Source: Superficieibacter sp. 1612_C1 (lineage in GTDB: Bacteria > Pseudomonadota > Gammaproteobacteria > Enterobacterales > Enterobacteriaceae). Taken from it: a stretch of DNA of 64,000 bases. Below, one piece after another: positions 8,849 to 20,040 of the stretch (the stretch's first letter is position 1; every line of letters begins with the position of its first letter). The notes below the pieces were generated by a model. It did not search any database, was not told the origin of the DNA, and was given only the letters and a program-made list of their open reading frames with translations. Both the position numbers and the translations under genes were made by a program. Location: contig NZ_JADGMI010000009.1 of assembly GCF_015234305.1 (NCBI RefSeq), positions 48,480-112,479 of the forward strand, read 5' to 3'.

Positions 8849-9750
8849 TATTTCCCCCGTTTGGCGCGCGGATGCGCCGCGTCATACACTGAGGCAAGAT
8901 GTTGAAAATCGAGATGAGTATAGATTTGGGTTGTAGAAAGGTTCGCGTGGCCGAGCAATTCCTGAACGCCACGCAGATCGCCGCTCGACTCCAGCATATG
9001 CGTGGCGAAGGAGTGGCGCAGCTTGTGCGGATGAACATGGCTGTTCAGGCCCTGTTTAATGCCCCATTCGGCGAAACGCTTCTGCACATTTCGCGCCGAG
9101 ATACGCTTGCCAAGCTTCGATAAAAACAGCGCATTCTCATCACTGCCAAACAACCCACGTAAATCGAGCCAGTGCTCAATCCAGGCCTTTGCGTTGCGCC
9201 CGATGGGCAGGCGGCGCTCTTTGCTGCCTTTACCCATGACCCACACTTCACCGCTATCGAGATCCAGATGCTTAAGATCCAGACCCACCAGTTCGGAGAG
9301 ACGCAGCCCTGCGCCGTACATTACTTCCAGCATCGCCCGATCGCGCACCGCCAGCGGATCGTTCAAATCGATATCCAGCAGGCGATTCACATCGTCGACG
9401 TCAATATTTTTCGGCAGATGGCGCGGCGCTTTTGGCGTTGAAATACCTTTTGCCGGATTCGCTTTCAGCTCGCCCTGGCTAATCTGCCAGTCGAAAAAGC
9501 TACGCAGCGCGGAAAGGCGCAGCGCGAGGCTCGTAGGGCCAAGACCTTTGCGTCGGCTGCGAATCGCCAGATTACGCACCATCGCGGCGTCGCACTGCGA
9601 CCACTGTTTCAGTCCGGCGTCATCGGCAAGGGCGATAATAGCGTCAAGCTGACGTTGATAATTAAGCAGCGTGACGGGGCTTAACTGGCGCTCAACGCTG
9701 AGGTAGCGCAGGAAGCGCGCCACCGCCTCGTACAGCGGGGAGTCGCTCAT
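8848..9750 (-). CDS. xerC: Site-specific tyrosine recombinase XerC
   Basis: Together with XerD, XerC resolves chromosome dimers at dif in the terminus, under control of FtsK. The protein has 300 residues: an N-terminal SAM-like core-binding domain and a C-terminal catalytic domain. The conserved active-site residues are visible: Arg in [10 protein letters not shown], His and Arg in [14 protein letters not shown], His in [10 protein letters not shown] and the nucleophilic Tyr in QIYTH. It overlaps the preceding yigA gene by four bases (ATGA), so translation is probably coupled. Confidence 0.97.
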   Translation of the reverse strand: MSDSPLYEAVARFLRYLSVERQLSPVTLLNYQRQLDAIIALADDAGLKQWSQCDAAMVRNLAIRSRRKGLGPTSLALRLSALRSFFDWQISQGELKANPAKGISTPKAPRHLPKNIDVDDVNRLLDIDLNDPLAVRDRAMLEVMYGAGLRLSELVGLDLKHLDLDSGEVWVMGKGSKERRLPIGRNAKAWIEHWLDLRGLFGSDENALFLSKLGKRISARNVQKRFAEWGIKQGLNSHVHPHKLRHSFATHMLESSGDLRGVQELLGHANLSTTQIYTHLDFQHLASVYDAAHPRAKRGK

Positions 9751-10454
9751 ACGCGCTCGATCCAGCGTTCCAGCAGGCCGGGAAGCATCAGCGCAATTTC
9801 CTGAAGCAGTTGCGTGCCCTGCCCCGGCTCATAATGATGCGGATCGCGGCTGCTAAAAATCAGCACGCCCAGATCGCCCTCGCGGCCCAGCAGCGACAGC
9901 GCCACCGACCCGATGGCTTTCGCCTCAGGCAATGTCACCAGCAGTTCTGGTCCATTCAGCGTCCCGAGATAGTGATTTCCCTGCCCCAGGCGCTGAATGC
10001 GCAGCGGCTCAAAAGCCTGGCGGCTGAGCGCTAAATGGGTAAAACGCGACGGTGCGCCGATGCGCCAGCGATCCGGGAACAGGCGGATAGTTGCCCCCGC
10101 CAGACCCAGCTCGCGCGCCCAGCGGTGGAGACGATTTAACATCTCTTCCAGACTGTCGGCCGCCGCCAGACGATTTTGTAAGTTCAGCAAACGATGGAAC
10201 AGGCTTTCGTTGGCGCTGGCCTGCTCCATCAGCAGCGTCATATCATCTTCCATCTGATTGATATAATTACGCGCGCGCACCATATGCCACTCGACCAGCG
10301 ATACGGCACCGCGCACCGGGTGCGGCACCTGCATCTGCTCTACAAGACGGGCATTGCGAATGAAAAATTCAGGATGTTGCAGCAGATAGTCCGCTACGAT
10401 GCTGTCATCCAGCATGGCTGGCGTATCCAGTTGCTCTTCCCCAATCTGTTTCAT
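9747..10454 (-). CDS. yigA: DUF484 family protein YigA
   Basis: Cytoplasmic protein of 235 residues, the usual size for the DUF484 family, conserved between dapF and xerC throughout gamma-proteobacteria. The N-terminal part ([20 protein letters not shown]) precedes a coiled-coil-like region and a GAF-like C-terminal domain ([20 protein letters not shown]). No enzymatic function is established. It overlaps dapF and xerC by four bases each, so it belongs to one translationally coupled unit. Confidence 0.9.
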   Translation of the reverse strand: MKQIGEEQLDTPAMLDDSIVADYLLQHPEFFIRNARLVEQMQVPHPVRGAVSLVEWHMVRARNYINQMEDDMTLLMEQASANESLFHRLLNLQNRLAAADSLEEMLNRLHRWARELGLAGATIRLFPDRWRIGAPSRFTHLALSRQAFEPLRIQRLGQGNHYLGTLNGPELLVTLPEAKAIGSVALSLLGREGDLGVLIFSSRDPHHYEPGQGTQLLQEIALMLPGLLERWIERV

Positions 10455-11275
10455 AAATGGATAAATCCGTCGTAAACATGTGTCGCCGGGCCGGTCATAA
10501 ACAGCGGATGACCCGAACCTTTCCAGCCGATATCAAGACGCCCGCCGGGTAATTCAACGCGGACCTCTTCTGCCAGTAACCCCTGTAAGATCCCCACCGC
10601 AACCGCGCCACAGGCACCGCTGCCGCAGGCTTGCGTCTCGCCCGCACCGCGTTCATAGACGCGCAGGCGGATGTGCTCGCGGCTCACTACCTGCATAAAA
10701 CCGACGTTTGCCCGTTCCGGGAAGCGTTCATGATTTTCCATGATCGGCCCCAGCGTTTCCACCGCAGCGGTGGCAACATCATCGACCTGAATCACACAAT
10801 GGGGATTTCCCATTGAGACCACGCCGCAGAGTATGGTTTGCTCCGACGCGCGCATAATATAGGTCTTTTCCGCTTTGTTGGCGCGGAACGGCACCTGCGT
10901 CGGCTCAAAATTCGGCTCGCCCATATTCACCCGCACCAGCTCATCTTCAGTCACGCTCAGGACCATTCTGCCGTTAGCCGTGCTGACGCGGATATCGCGC
11001 TTATTGGTCAGTCCTTTCAGGCGCACAAACCGGGCAAAGCAGCGCGCGCCGTTGCCGCACTGCGCCACTTCACTACCGTCGGCGTTGAAGATGCGATAGT
11101 GGAAATCGAGATCGGGATCGTAAGGCGGTTCTACTACCAGCAGTTGATCGAAACCTACCCCCAGATGCCTGTCCGCCAGACGGCGGATCAGTTCTGGTGA
11201 GAAAAAGAGATTCTGCGTCACCGCGTCGACGACCATAAAATCGTTGCCAAGGCCGTGCATTTTTGAGAACTGCAT
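10451..11275 (-). CDS. dapF: Diaminopimelate epimerase
   Basis: Converts LL-diaminopimelate to the meso form, used for lysine and peptidoglycan. It is a cofactor-independent racemase with two catalytic cysteines, seen in CGNGARC (Cys73) and CGSGACG (Cys217). The ATG at 11275 gives the standard 274 residues starting [12 protein letters not shown] and has GGAG six bases upstream; the ATG at 11287 would place the gene ahead of that ribosome site. It lies 36 bases from lptM, the first gene of the operon. Confidence 0.97.
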   Translation of the reverse strand: MQFSKMHGLGNDFMVVDAVTQNLFFSPELIRRLADRHLGVGFDQLLVVEPPYDPDLDFHYRIFNADGSEVAQCGNGARCFARFVRLKGLTNKRDIRVSTANGRMVLSVTEDELVRVNMGEPNFEPTQVPFRANKAEKTYIMRASEQTILCGVVSMGNPHCVIQVDDVATAAVETLGPIMENHERFPERANVGFMQVVSREHIRLRVYERGAGETQACGSGACGAVAVGILQGLLAEEVRVELPGGRLDIGWKGSGHPLFMTGPATHVYDGFIHL

Positions 11276-11311
11276 TATCTGCTCCATGTGCGCGGGTACA
11301 GAAAGAAACGA

Positions 11312-11515
11312 TCAGTAATCAACCTGAGAAGGGCCTTCATTCGTCGCGCGATCGTTACGATCTGGCGTGGCGCTTTGCGTTTGTGGTTCGACCTTCTTCG
11401 TCGGCGGCGGCGCTTTTTCATCAGCGGGCGGAAAATAGAGCGGCCCTTTCAGACCACAGCCCGTCAGGCTAAAGAGTGTGATAAGAACGGCCAGCGAACA
11501 GAAAACGTTTTTCAT
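11312..11515 (-). CDS. lptM: LPS assembly lipoprotein LptM
   Basis: A 67-residue lipoprotein, formerly YifL. The signal peptide ends in the lipobox LTGC, followed by GLKGPLYFPP, the conserved segment that in E. coli binds the LptD-LptE translocon and assists LptD disulfide maturation. The rest is a proline- and charge-rich disordered tail. It is the first gene of the dapF operon and would be anchored in the outer membrane after acylation of the Cys. Confidence 0.93.
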   Translation of the reverse strand: MKNVFCSLAVLITLFSLTGCGLKGPLYFPPADEKAPPPTKKVEPQTQSATPDRNDRATNEGPSQVDY

Positions 11516-11884
11516 TGAGGGTTGCCTGTAAGTTCATGCTTTCTGTTGTCTATCATCGCAGGAGAAGAGGTAAAAGCAAGCGTTTAGCGGGGATCTTTAT
11601 AAAATCCGAAAAGCGGCTTTCCGGCACAGTTATAGCAAAAAGGCGTTCACAGATATGCTCTACTGATTCATTAACCTTTTGGTTGGGTTGTCAGGATGAC
11701 ACGGTGATGAACAGAAATCTTCTGTGTGGCACATGACACTATCGCCTTCGCTAAAAATCAGGAAACCGGGTTCAGGATAGCCGTTCTCACGGAGAATGAC
11801 AGAACAGCCACGAACCAACGCTATTCGTTCAAATGCGGGATAGTCTGTCCCGGTATTACGCCATGCTCGTTAAAGGAATAACCC
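11516..11884. other. 369-bp intergenic, no gene identified
   Basis: Separates lptM (minus) from the PAP2-like gene (plus) and must hold both promoters. Apart from a small inverted repeat (acagaa/ttctgt near 11708-11722) I see no RNA gene, REP element or conserved leader. The stretch is unusually long for divergent promoters in this neighbourhood. Confidence 0.5.
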
Positions 11885-12475
11885 ATGAGACCTCTTGATT
11901 ATATTATCCACTTGATACTTAGCGGCATTATTATTGTTGGCGTGTATCAGTTTTACTTTTTTACCCAGCGGCACATGTTGAGAGAGGCGCGCGAGTTTAG
12001 CTCCTCAATCGATGAAAAAATCCCGTTCTGGCCTGCATGGTCATGGGTTTACAGTTTTCTTTACTACCCGGCGATCCTCTACATTAACTGGATCGTCACC
12101 GACGAACACCACTTCATCATTATCATTTTTTCCTACATCATCCTGCTGGTGATGCAGATGGCCTTCTTCAGTCTGTTCCCGGTTTCCACGCCTGAGCACT
12201 GGCGCACGATCAATATGGGTAAAAGCTGGTCCGAGAAATTTCTGCTGTTCGTACAAAAATTCGACGACTCATCAAACTGCTTTCCGAGTATGCATGTCTC
12301 CGTCGCCACGTTAACCGCACTGCTGGCGCTCGGCACGCTGGGACCGTGGGTATTTTTGTTCCCGCTTCTGATTGCCTGTTCCTGTACGTTCACCAAACAG
12401 CACTACCTGCTGGACCTTCCCGCTGGCGCAGCGCTGGGCTGGGCGGCGTATGAAGTTTATGGCTGGCTGATGTAG
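11885..12475 (+). CDS. PAP2-like membrane phosphatase/transferase
   Basis: A 196-residue integral membrane protein with about five or six hydrophobic segments. The motifs SNCFPSMHVSVA and FTKQHYLLDLPAG correspond to the C2 (PSxH) and C3 (HxxxD) motifs of the PAP2 phosphatase superfamily, with the two histidines and aspartate that form the active site. A classical C1 motif (KX6RP) is not evident, resembling the sphingomyelin-synthase-like branch of the superfamily. The substrate is presumably a lipid phosphate or headgroup at the periplasmic face. AAAGGA precedes the ATG at a suitable distance. This gene has no counterpart between lptM and cyaY in E. coli K-12. Confidence 0.72.
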   Translation: MRPLDYIIHLILSGIIIVGVYQFYFFTQRHMLREAREFSSSIDEKIPFWPAWSWVYSFLYYPAILYINWIVTDEHHFIIIIFSYIILLVMQMAFFSLFPVSTPEHWRTINMGKSWSEKFLLFVQKFDDSSNCFPSMHVSVATLTALLALGTLGPWVFLFPLLIACSCTFTKQHYLLDLPAGAALGWAAYEVYGWLM

Positions 12476-12553
12476 GCCACGCCGTATAGCGCGCCGTTAA
12501 CCTCAGCGATTTTCCTGTATACTCTCGCCATCATTTACCAACGGGATGTCACC

Positions 12554-12874
12554 ATGAACGACAGTGAATTTCATCGCCTTGCCGACACGCTATGGCAAAC
12601 CATTGAAGAACGTCTGGATGACTGGGATGGCGACAGCGATATCGACTGTGAAATTAACGGCGGTGTGTTGACCATTACTTTTGAAAACGGCAGCAAAATC
12701 ATCGTCAATCGTCAGGAACCGCTGCATCAGGTGTGGCTGGCGACGAAACAGGGCGGCTATCATTTCGATCTGAAAGGCGATGAGTGGATTTGCGATCGCA
12801 GCGGCGAAACGTTCTGGAATTTGCTGGAGCAGGCGGCGACTCAACAGGCGGGTGAAACGGTTAGCTTTCGTTAA
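12554..12874 (+). CDS. cyaY: Frataxin homologue CyaY
   Basis: Iron-binding bacterial frataxin of 106 residues that modulates the cysteine desulfurase IscS during Fe-S cluster assembly. The N-terminal helix carries the acidic ridge ([16 protein letters not shown]) that binds iron and Isc[20 protein letters not shown] forms the conserved beta-sheet face. Nearly identical to E. coli CyaY over its full length. Convergent with cyaA, with REP elements between. Confidence 0.97.
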   Translation: MNDSEFHRLADTLWQTIEERLDDWDGDSDIDCEINGGVLTITFENGSKIIVNRQEPLHQVWLATKQGGYHFDLKGDEWICDRSGETFWNLLEQAATQQAGETVSFR

Positions 12875-12884
12875 AGGTTAAACG

Positions 12885-13060
12885 AGCGCAGGCCGGATAA
12901 GGCGCAGCCGCCACCCGGAGAAATTACGCTGAAGCACCCGCTGTGATTCTGCCCGGTGGTGCTGCGCTTACCAGGCCTACAGGTTACGAGCAACTCGTTG
13001 ATATAGCAGATTTTGTAGGCCAGGTAAGGCTAAGCCGCTATCTGGCAAAACAGCGCCATC
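12885..13060. repeat. REP/BIME elements between cyaY and cyaA
   Basis: Two REP-type palindromic units in alternating orientation: gccggataaggcgcagcc... paired with ggtgctgcgcttaccaggcc, then a degenerate unit (gtaggccaggtaaggctaagc). They sit between convergent genes, the usual location, where they can stabilise 3' ends or bind gyrase and Pol I. Confidence 0.8.
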
Positions 13061-15602
13061 AGGAGAAATACTGCTGCAACAACGGCGCGCCGTTATCCTG
13101 ATTAGCTGGCGGAATAGTGAGAGGCTGGTTGCGGAACGGAATGACCTGCACGCGACCGTCAATCTTCACAATCTGATAGAACTGCGGCAGGTTGAAATTG
13201 ATAAAGCTGGAGCCGTAGGTAAAGCGGTCGTGCGATGACGAGTAGAAGCGGCTGACGTCGCGCACCAGCTCTTCTTTGCTACCTTCGCAGTGATGATAGA
13301 CCTCGGCGCGGTTGCTCTCGTCGAGGATATAAATGTTAAAACCGTTGTCGTCGCTGGTGCCTTCGAAGAAGAACTGAATAATCCCTTCGCTGGCAAAACC
13401 ATCGACCACCGCCGGGAGTTCGACCTGATTGGTCTCCACCTGTACCGACAAACCATGTAACTTGTTATGGGAAATCGCGCCGTAGAACTCAATGGCGTTT
13501 TCCAGCTTCTGCACGGAAACGTTCAGGCGTTCGAAGAACAGTCCCCATGTCTGGCCTGCCACGCGCAGCGCCTTGAAGCGTCCGGTCTCCTGACGGGTAC
13601 TGGAGAGGCGCAGTTCGATACATTCGGAGACCAGTTGCTGCACGCGGGTGCGGATCAAGCCGCGCAGGTGCTGGCTGTAGCAGAAGACGTCAACGCTATC
13701 CGGCGGCGCGGCATCCTGATGCATTTTGCCGAGGATGGTTTTCAACGCTTCGATCATCGCCTGCTCGCCGTTGAAGTGCAGAGTACGCACCTCATTCCAC
13801 GAGTTGCGGTAGAGGAGATCGACGCTTCCGACCAGGCAATTTTGCTGTTCGCCAAAGCTAAAAACGTCCAGCTTGCGGAAGTCAAAGTGAACCACCTGAT
13901 TGCGGAACGCCGCCGTCGGGTCATATTCAAGGTTGACGATAATCGCCAGATGGCGAATTTCACACGGGCTGTAGAGCGCTTTCGGCGTCGGAGCGGGCAG
14001 ACGCAGCGGGAAGTGATGAGAAACCTCCGCCACCATCTCCTGTAGTTTCGCTAAATCGACAACCTCATTGCCTTTGACAAACAAGTGGGTACGTGAGGTC
14101 AAAAGACCATTAAACCACGCCCAGGCCACCAGTTTATTCAGGTATCGGTTATATTCCAGCGGCTGATGGCTGACGATAGATTCCATGTTTGGCGCACGGT
14201 TATACAGATACCAGCCGGTGCGGTTGGCCCGGCCCGGCGGCACATGGATAAAGGTCAGGTTCGGCTCGGAAAGATCCGGCGAGATTTGCGGGTTAACCAG
14301 CGTCACCTTACCCGGCAACGCTTCAAAAGCGGCGTACAGTTTACGCGTCAGCACGCCGATATCCTGCGGACTGGCGGAAACGCTGAGATTGTTACGGCGG
14401 GCAAAACGGATAAGGTTGCGGTAGCTCTGCATCATGGCATCGAGCAGTTCGTTATGCGCTTCGCGCACCTGATCGATTTTCCAGTTAGCCCGGTTATCCA
14501 GCATGGCGAGACGACTTTCGTCCCATCCCCACTCGTTGACTAAATGACTGATCACTTCACGACGCCAGCCGACGCAGGCGCGTTCCCGGCTAAGCTTCTC
14601 ACAAACTTTTAAATAAAAACATCGACGCACAAGGTCGAGGCGCGTCGTGTCTTCAATGGCCGTAAGGTAAGTGGTCACCCGTTCGAGCATCATACAATAG
14701 GGGTCGAGACCAAAAGAGACGATCTCCCCGTCGTGCAAACGCTGTTTAATGTCTTTTGCCAGCAGGCGCGTGTCGGGATACTCCCACGAATACGCCTCCA
14801 GCAGCAGGGTTTTCAGCACCGCTTTATAGGGCGAATCGATGCTCTTATAAAGCTGCCACAGGCTGGCACCGAAGTACTCTTCGGCGGAAAGCGAGCTTAA
14901 TCCGCCGAGATCCAGCCATTCGTTCGGGGTCAGCACGCCCTGCGCGTAGAGCGTCATCACATAATCATCGTAATGCTCTTCTTCATCGCCAGGCACCATA
15001 TTCCACAGAATACGTTTACCCGCGAGGCGCACGGCGGTACGGTAAAATTCATCAAGCAGAAGGATGTGCTGGGTGGAACCGCAGTCTTCACCGCCCAGGC
15101 TGCCGCTTTCGTTATGGCGAAAACGGTTCTCATCAATCAGAAAGAAACTGACCTCGACGCCTAAAGAGGCAGCCCAGGACTCAAGCAGGCTGCATTTACG
15201 TTGCAGCAACTGGCGCTCGTCGTTGTCGAGCCAGGCCTGGTGGCATACCCAGATATCAAGATCGGAGGAACAGCTCTGCCCTACCGACGAGGTGCTGCCC
15301 ATGGAGTAGATGCCGGTGATCGGCAGTTCGCCTTTCGGCGTTTCCTGCGGCGGCATGCCCCGGTACAGTTCGAGTTCATCAAGGTAGTGGCGTTGGGTTT
15401 CATCAGGCGTGTAAAAGCAGATGCCCTGGGGAACGTTACCGTCAAGGTAACCCGGCATCAGCGGATGGTGATAATGCAGCAATGTCGGCAGTAGACTGTA
15501 AACCTGCTGGAAAGCGGGCCCCATAGCAGCCAGCGCGCGATCGACACGCAGTTGGTTTATGGCATCCAGTCTCTGTTTTAACGTCTCAATATAGAGGTAC
15601 AA
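13059..15602 (-). CDS. cyaA: Class I adenylate cyclase
   Basis: Makes cAMP from ATP and so controls catabolite repression through CRP; activity is modulated by EIIA-Glc of the glucose PTS. 847 residues, close to the 848 of E. coli. The N-terminal catalytic half contains [19 protein letters not shown], the nucleotidyltransferase-like GS...DxD signature; the C-terminal half is regulatory. The start is TTG at 15602 ([12 protein letters not shown]), matching the inefficient UUG start known in E. coli. Upstream in-frame codons are not conserved. A CRP site lies about 140 bases upstream, giving negative feedback. Confidence 0.97.
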   Translation of the reverse strand: MYLYIETLKQRLDAINQLRVDRALAAMGPAFQQVYSLLPTLLHYHHPLMPGYLDGNVPQGICFYTPDETQRHYLDELELYRGMPPQETPKGELPITGIYSMGSTSSVGQSCSSDLDIWVCHQAWLDNDERQLLQRKCSLLESWAASLGVEVSFFLIDENRFRHNESGSLGGEDCGSTQHILLLDEFYRTAVRLAGKRILWNMVPGDEEEHYDDYVMTLYAQGVLTPNEWLDLGGLSSLSAEEYFGASLWQLYKSIDSPYKAVLKTLLLEAYSWEYPDTRLLAKDIKQRLHDGEIVSFGLDPYCMMLERVTTYLTAIEDTTRLDLVRRCFYLKVCEKLSRERACVGWRREVISHLVNEWGWDESRLAMLDNRANWKIDQVREAHNELLDAMMQSYRNLIRFARRNNLSVSASPQDIGVLTRKLYAAFEALPGKVTLVNPQISPDLSEPNLTFIHVPPGRANRTGWYLYNRAPNMESIVSHQPLEYNRYLNKLVAWAWFNGLLTSRTHLFVKGNEVVDLAKLQEMVAEVSHHFPLRLPAPTPKALYSPCEIRHLAIIVNLEYDPTAAFRNQVVHFDFRKLDVFSFGEQQNCLVGSVDLLYRNSWNEVRTLHFNGEQAMIEALKTILGKMHQDAAPPDSVDVFCYSQHLRGLIRTRVQQLVSECIELRLSSTRQETGRFKALRVAGQTWGLFFERLNVSVQKLENAIEFYGAISHNKLHGLSVQVETNQVELPAVVDGFASEGIIQFFFEGTSDDNGFNIYILDESNRAEVYHHCEGSKEELVRDVSRFYSSSHDRFTYGSSFINFNLPQFYQIVKIDGRVQVIPFRNQPLTIPPANQDNGAPLLQQYFS

Positions 15603-15919
15603 GACATATCGCCTGATGTGTGAAACCTGAGTCCCTGAGCAGCGACAGCGGCTCAAAGCAGGAGGTTTCAGTAATTCAAATAAACGTCCCCGCTTGTCGT
15701 CCCTCTGATTTGGTGATGCAGACGAACAAATGGCTTAAAACGTGATCAATCTAACACCTTGCGCATTGACCGTAAAGAAAGAAGCACTACATACCAGTGT
15801 AGCATCGTTTGCCGGGTGTAAATCCTGGGCTACGCTTCCTCCCGTCCTTCCCGCGAAAACTGACATCCCGCTGGCAAGAGTGTTAGGATGGGATGTAGAT
15901 GACAATGACGGTAACAAGC
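15603..15919. promoter_or_regulatory. cyaA/hemC divergent control region with CRP site
   Basis: This 317-bp region separates the two divergent genes. At 15741-15756 cgtgatcaatctaaca is a CRP site, read on the minus strand as TGTTA-N6-TCACG; it corresponds in position and sequence to the site by which CRP-cAMP represses cyaA in E. coli. No coding sequence was recognised. Confidence 0.7.
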
Positions 15920-16861
15920 ATGTTAGACAATGTTTTAAGAATTGCCACGCGCCAAAGCCCGCTTGCGCTATGGCAGGCACATTATGTCAAAGATCGCCTG
16001 ATGGCCTGCCATCCAGGGCTGAGCGTCGAGCTGGTTCCGATGGTGACAAAAGGCGACGTGATCCTCGATACCCCGCTGGCAAAAGTGGGCGGCAAAGGGC
16101 TGTTCGTTAAAGAACTGGAACTGGCGCTGCTGGATAACCGCGCCGATATCGCCGTCCACTCTATGAAAGACGTTCCCGTTGAGTTTCCGCTGGGGCTGGG
16201 GCTGGTGACGATCTGCGAGCGCGACGATCCGCGCGACGCTTTTGTCTCAAATCACCACGCTTCCCTTGATGATCTGCCGGTTGGCAGCGTGGTCGGGACG
16301 TCAAGTTTACGCCGCCAGTGCCAGTTAGCCGCACTGCGCCCGGATCTCATCATCCGCTCTCTGCGCGGTAACGTGGGCACGCGCCTGAGCAAGCTGAATA
16401 ACGGCGAGTATGACGCCATTATCCTCGCCGTCGCAGGGTTAAAACGACTTGGCCTGGAATCACGCGTACGCGTGGCGCTGCCGCCAGAACTCTCTCTGCC
16501 TGCGGTCGGCCAGGGTGCCGTCGGGATTGAATGCCGGATGGATGACGATCGCACCCGCGAACTGCTTGCGCCGTTAAATCACGTTGAAACCGCGATTCGG
16601 GTTAAGGCTGAGCGCGCGATGAATACCCGCCTCGAAGGAGGATGTCAGGTGCCAATTGGCAGCTATGCTGAAATAGTGGATGGCGAAATCTGGTTACGGG
16701 CGCTGGTCGGCGCGCCGGATGGTTCACAGGTCGTTCGCGGCGAACGTCGGGGCAAACCGGAAGAAGCAGAGCAGATGGGCGTTTCACTGGCGGATGAACT
16801 GCTGGCGAACGGCGCAAGGGAGATCCTTGACGAGGTCTATAAAGGAGAATCACCGGCATGA
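15920..16861 (+). CDS. hemC: Porphobilinogen deaminase
   Basis: Hydroxymethylbilane synthase, which polymerises four porphobilinogens into the linear tetrapyrrole, using a dipyrromethane cofactor bound to the Cys in [11 protein letters not shown] near residue 242. Further landmarks are [11 protein letters not shown] and [13 protein letters not shown] place the start at the ATG at 15920 ([12 protein letters not shown]), giving 313 residues as in E. coli; an ATG at 15899 in frame would add seven residues and cannot be excluded. Its TGA stop overlaps the hemD ATG, starting the hemCDXY operon. Confidence 0.96.
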   Translation: MLDNVLRIATRQSPLALWQAHYVKDRLMACHPGLSVELVPMVTKGDVILDTPLAKVGGKGLFVKELELALLDNRADIAVHSMKDVPVEFPLGLGLVTICERDDPRDAFVSNHHASLDDLPVGSVVGTSSLRRQCQLAALRPDLIIRSLRGNVGTRLSKLNNGEYDAIILAVAGLKRLGLESRVRVALPPELSLPAVGQGAVGIECRMDDDRTRELLAPLNHVETAIRVKAERAMNTRLEGGCQVPIGSYAEIVDGEIWLRALVGAPDGSQVVRGERRGKPEEAEQMGVSLADELLANGAREILDEVYKGESPA

Positions 16862-17598
16862 GCATTCTGGTCACCCGTCCCGCTCCGCAAGGAGAAGAAT
16901 TAGTGAGCCGACTGTGCGCACTTGGGCAGGTGGCCTGGAGCTTTCCGCTGATTGAATTTATGCCGGGGCGCGAACTGCCGAAGCTCAGCCCCCTCCTTTC
17001 CAGCCTGACCGCCGACGATCTGATATTTGCCCTCTCCCGACACGCGGTGGAGTTTGCCCACGCGCAGCTTCAACGTCAGGGCGCGTCATGGCCCTCCGCG
17101 CCGCGTTATTTTTCTATTGGCCGCACCACCGCGCTGGCGCTGCATACCGTGAGCGGATACGACATTCGCTATCCACAAGATCGGGAAATTAGCGAAGTAT
17201 TGCTACAATTACCTGAATTACAGAACGTTGCGGGCAGGCGTGCGCTGATCCTGCGTGGCAATGGTGGCCGTGAGTTATTGGGAGAAACCCTGACAGCACG
17301 CGGCGCTGAAGCTATATTTTGTGAATGTTATCAACGTAGTGCAAAACATTACGATGGGGCGGAAGAAGCGATGCGCTGGCAAACCCGCGGCGTCACCACT
17401 CTGGTGGTGACCAGCGGGGAGATGTTGCAACAGCTCTGGAGCCTGATCCCGCAATGGTATCGTGAGCACTGGTTACTCCGCTGTCGGCTACTGGTCGTCA
17501 GCGAGCGTCTGGCGCACCTCGCCCGGGAACTGGGCTGGCAAGATATTCAGGTCGCTGATAACGCTGACAACGATGCGCTGCTGCGCGCATTACAATAA
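16858..17598 (+). CDS. hemD: Uroporphyrinogen-III synthase
   Basis: Closes hydroxymethylbilane into uroporphyrinogen III with inversion of ring D. 246 residues, the expected length, two Rossmann-like lobes. Family landmarks are the N-terminal LVTRPAPQG and the central [16 protein letters not shown]. The start overlaps the hemC stop by four bases (ATGA), consistent with translational coupling of successive enzymes of the pathway. Confidence 0.95.
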   Translation: MSILVTRPAPQGEELVSRLCALGQVAWSFPLIEFMPGRELPKLSPLLSSLTADDLIFALSRHAVEFAHAQLQRQGASWPSAPRYFSIGRTTALALHTVSGYDIRYPQDREISEVLLQLPELQNVAGRRALILRGNGGRELLGETLTARGAEAIFCECYQRSAKHYDGAEEAMRWQTRGVTTLVVTSGEMLQQLWSLIPQWYREHWLLRCRLLVVSERLAHLARELGWQDIQVADNADNDALLRALQ

Positions 17599-17619
17599 AT
17601 CTCATAATGGGAAGCCATA

Positions 17620-18786
17620 ATGACGGAACAACAAACCTCCTCTGTCGTGGTTGAAGAGACCAGGGAGGCCGTGGACACCACGCCACAGCCACAAAAAGCT
17701 GAGAAGAAAGGCAGAACCAATACCGCGCTGGTGCTTAGCGTTGTCGCCATTGCCATTGCGCTGGCTTCCGGCGTCGGTCTGTATAGCTGGGGCAAACAGC
17801 AGGCTGCTAAGCAAACGGCGAACAATGATGCGCTGGTAAACCAGATCGCCGCGCTGCAAAAAGCGCAGGAGACGCAAAAAACCGAGCTGGAAGGCATCAT
17901 TAAGAAACAGGCGACCCAGCTTGATGACGCGGGACGTCAGCAGACGGCAATGGCGAAAGAGCTTAATGAAGTTCAGCAAAAAGTAGCCACTATTTCCGGC
18001 AGTGACGCAAAAACCTGGCTCCTGGCGCAGTCCGACTTCCTGGTGAAACTGGCCGGACGTAAGCTGTGGAGCGATCAGGACGTCACCACGGCAGCCGCGC
18101 TGCTGAAAAGTGCCGATGCGAGTCTGGCAGATATGAACGATCCGAGTCTGATCACCGCTCGCCGGGCAATTACCGACGATATCGCCAGCCTTTCCGCCGT
18201 CTCACAGGTGGATTACGACGGCATTATCCTCAAGCTGAATCAGCTCTCCAACCAAATCGATAACTTACGTCTGGCAGACAACAACGATGACGACTCCCCG
18301 ATGGACGCGGACAGCAATGAGCTTTCCAGTTCCCTTAGCGAGTGGCGCGTCAATCTGAAAAAAAGCTGGCAGAGCTTTATGGACAGCTTTATTACCGTGC
18401 GTCGCCGCGATGAGACCGCCGTACCGTTGCTGGCCCCGAATCAGGATGTCTATCTGCGGGAAAACATTCGCTCCCGTCTGCTGGTAGCGGCGCAGGCCGT
18501 ACCGCGTCATCAGGATGAAGTGTACAAACAGGCGCTGGATAACGTCTCCACCTGGGTGCGTGCTTATTACGATACCGATGATGCGACCACCAAAGGATTC
18601 CTTGATGAACTGGATCAACTCAGCCAGCAAAGCATCACGATGGACGTGCCGGAAACGCTGCAAAGCCAGCCGATTCTGGAAAAACTGATGCAAACGCGGG
18701 TGCGTAACCTGCTGGCGCAGCCTGCGGCCGGTGAGTCTGCCCCTGCTGCCGAGTCAGCGCCAGCCGCTGCGCCACAAGGAGAGTAA
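17620..18786 (+). CDS. hemX: HemX-like inner membrane protein
   Basis: Third gene of the hem operon, 388 residues. A charged N-terminus is followed by one membrane segment (about residues 33-55), a long coiled coil (about 60-120) and a periplasmic domain ending in an Ala/Pro-rich tail. E. coli HemX was once called uroporphyrinogen III methyltransferase, but the sequence shows no SAM-binding methyltransferase motifs. Its exact role is unknown. Confidence 0.92.
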   Translation: MTEQQTSSVVVEETREAVDTTPQPQKAEKKGRTNTALVLSVVAIAIALASGVGLYSWGKQQAAKQTANNDALVNQIAALQKAQETQKTELEGIIKKQATQLDDAGRQQTAMAKELNEVQQKVATISGSDAKTWLLAQSDFLVKLAGRKLWSDQDVTTAAALLKSADASLADMNDPSLITARRAITDDIASLSAVSQVDYDGIILKLNQLSNQIDNLRLADNNDDDSPMDADSNELSSSLSEWRVNLKKSWQSFMDSFITVRRRDETAVPLLAPNQDVYLRENIRSRLLVAAQAVPRHQDEVYKQALDNVSTWVRAYYDTDDATTKGFLDELDQLSQQSITMDVPETLQSQPILEKLMQTRVRNLLAQPAAGESAPAAESAPAAAPQGE

Positions 18787-19985
18787 TGATGATAAAGGTC
18801 TTATTACTCTTTGCACTGTTGCTGGCGGGCATTGTGCTCGGTCCGATTGTTGCCGGGCACCAGGGCTACGTGCTGATCCAGACGGATAACTACAATATTG
18901 AAACCAGCGTCACGGGGCTGGTGATCATTCTTGTTCTCGCGATGGTCGTGCTGTTTGCCGTGGAGTGGCTGCTGCGCCGCATCATGCGTACCGGCGCACA
19001 TACCCGCGGCTGGTTTACCGGCCGTAAACGCCGCCGCGCACGCAAACAAACCGAACAGGCGCTGCTGAAACTGGCGGAAGGCGATTATCAGCAGGTCGAA
19101 AAGCTGATGTCGAAAAATGCCGATCATGCCGAGCAGCCGGTGGTGAACTATCTGCTGGCAGCGGAAGCGGCGCAGCAACGTGGTGACGAAGCTCGAGCGA
19201 ATCAACATCTTGAGCGCGCCGCCGAGCTGGCGGGTAATGATGTGATCCCGGTCGATATCACCCGCACGCGTCTCCATCTGGCGCGTAATGAAAATCATGC
19301 GGCACGCCGCGAAGTTGACCGCCTGCTGGAAGTTGCACCGCGCCACCCGGAAGTGCTGCGTCTGGCCGAACAGGCCTATATCCGTACCGGAGCATGGAGT
19401 TCGTTGCTGGAGATTATTCCTTCGATGGCGAAAGCCAACGTCGGCGATGAAGAACATCGTGCCGCGCTGGAGCAGCAGGCGTGGATTGGTCTGATGGATC
19501 AGGCGCGCGCCGATCAGGGCAGCGAAGGTCTGAAAGACTGGTGGAAAAATCAGAGCCGCAAGACGCGCCGCCAGATCCCGCTTCAGGTCGCTATGGCCGA
19601 TCACTTAATCGAGTGCAACGATCATGACACCGCGCAGCAGATCATTATTGACGGCTTAAAACGTCAGTACGATGACCGTCTGACGTTGCTTATCCCGCGT
19701 CTGAAGACCAATAATCCTGAGCAGCTGGAGAAAATCCTCCGCCAGCAAATTAAAACGGCGGGCGACCGTCCTTTGCTGTGGAGCACGCTGGGCCAGTCGC
19801 TAATGAAACACGGCGAGTGGCAGGAAGCCAGCCTGGCCTTCCGCGCCGCGCTGAAACAGCGTCCTGACGCGTTTGACTATGCGTGGCTTGCCGATACGCT
19901 TGACCGTCAACACAAGCCGGAAGAGGCGGCGGCGATGCGCCGTGACGGTCTGCTACTGACGTTGCAAAACAATCCGCAGCCGTAA
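18786..19985 (+). CDS. hemY: HemY, TPR inner membrane protein
   Basis: Last gene of the hem operon, 399 residues with two membrane helices (about 4-21 and 39-62) and a long alpha-helical TPR-like domain (for example YLLAAEAAQQRGDEARANQHLERA). It is not related to the Bacillus protoporphyrinogen oxidase also named HemY. The start overlaps the hemX stop (TAATG); a second ATG directly follows, so the first Met is ambiguous by one residue. E. coli HemY has been linked to haem synthesis. Confidence 0.94.
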   Translation: MMIKVLLLFALLLAGIVLGPIVAGHQGYVLIQTDNYNIETSVTGLVIILVLAMVVLFAVEWLLRRIMRTGAHTRGWFTGRKRRRARKQTEQALLKLAEGDYQQVEKLMSKNADHAEQPVVNYLLAAEAAQQRGDEARANQHLERAAELAGNDVIPVDITRTRLHLARNENHAARREVDRLLEVAPRHPEVLRLAEQAYIRTGAWSSLLEIIPSMAKANVGDEEHRAALEQQAWIGLMDQARADQGSEGLKDWWKNQSRKTRRQIPLQVAMADHLIECNDHDTAQQIIIDGLKRQYDDRLTLLIPRLKTNNPEQLEKILRQQIKTAGDRPLLWSTLGQSLMKHGEWQEASLAFRAALKQRPDAFDYAWLADTLDRQHKPEEAAAMRRDGLLLTLQNNPQP

Positions 19986-20040
19986 ACCCTCCCCTGCCCG
20001 GCGGCGCACCGTTGCCGGGCACACTCCTGATGTACGCCAT

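Noticed and set aside
8848..9750. Mobile-element integrase
   Set aside because: The tyrosine recombinase is the housekeeping XerC in its usual operon; no attachment sites or phage genes are near.
12885..13060. Possible small RNA or CRISPR-like repeats
   Set aside because: The palindromes are classic REP units without spacers or promoter.
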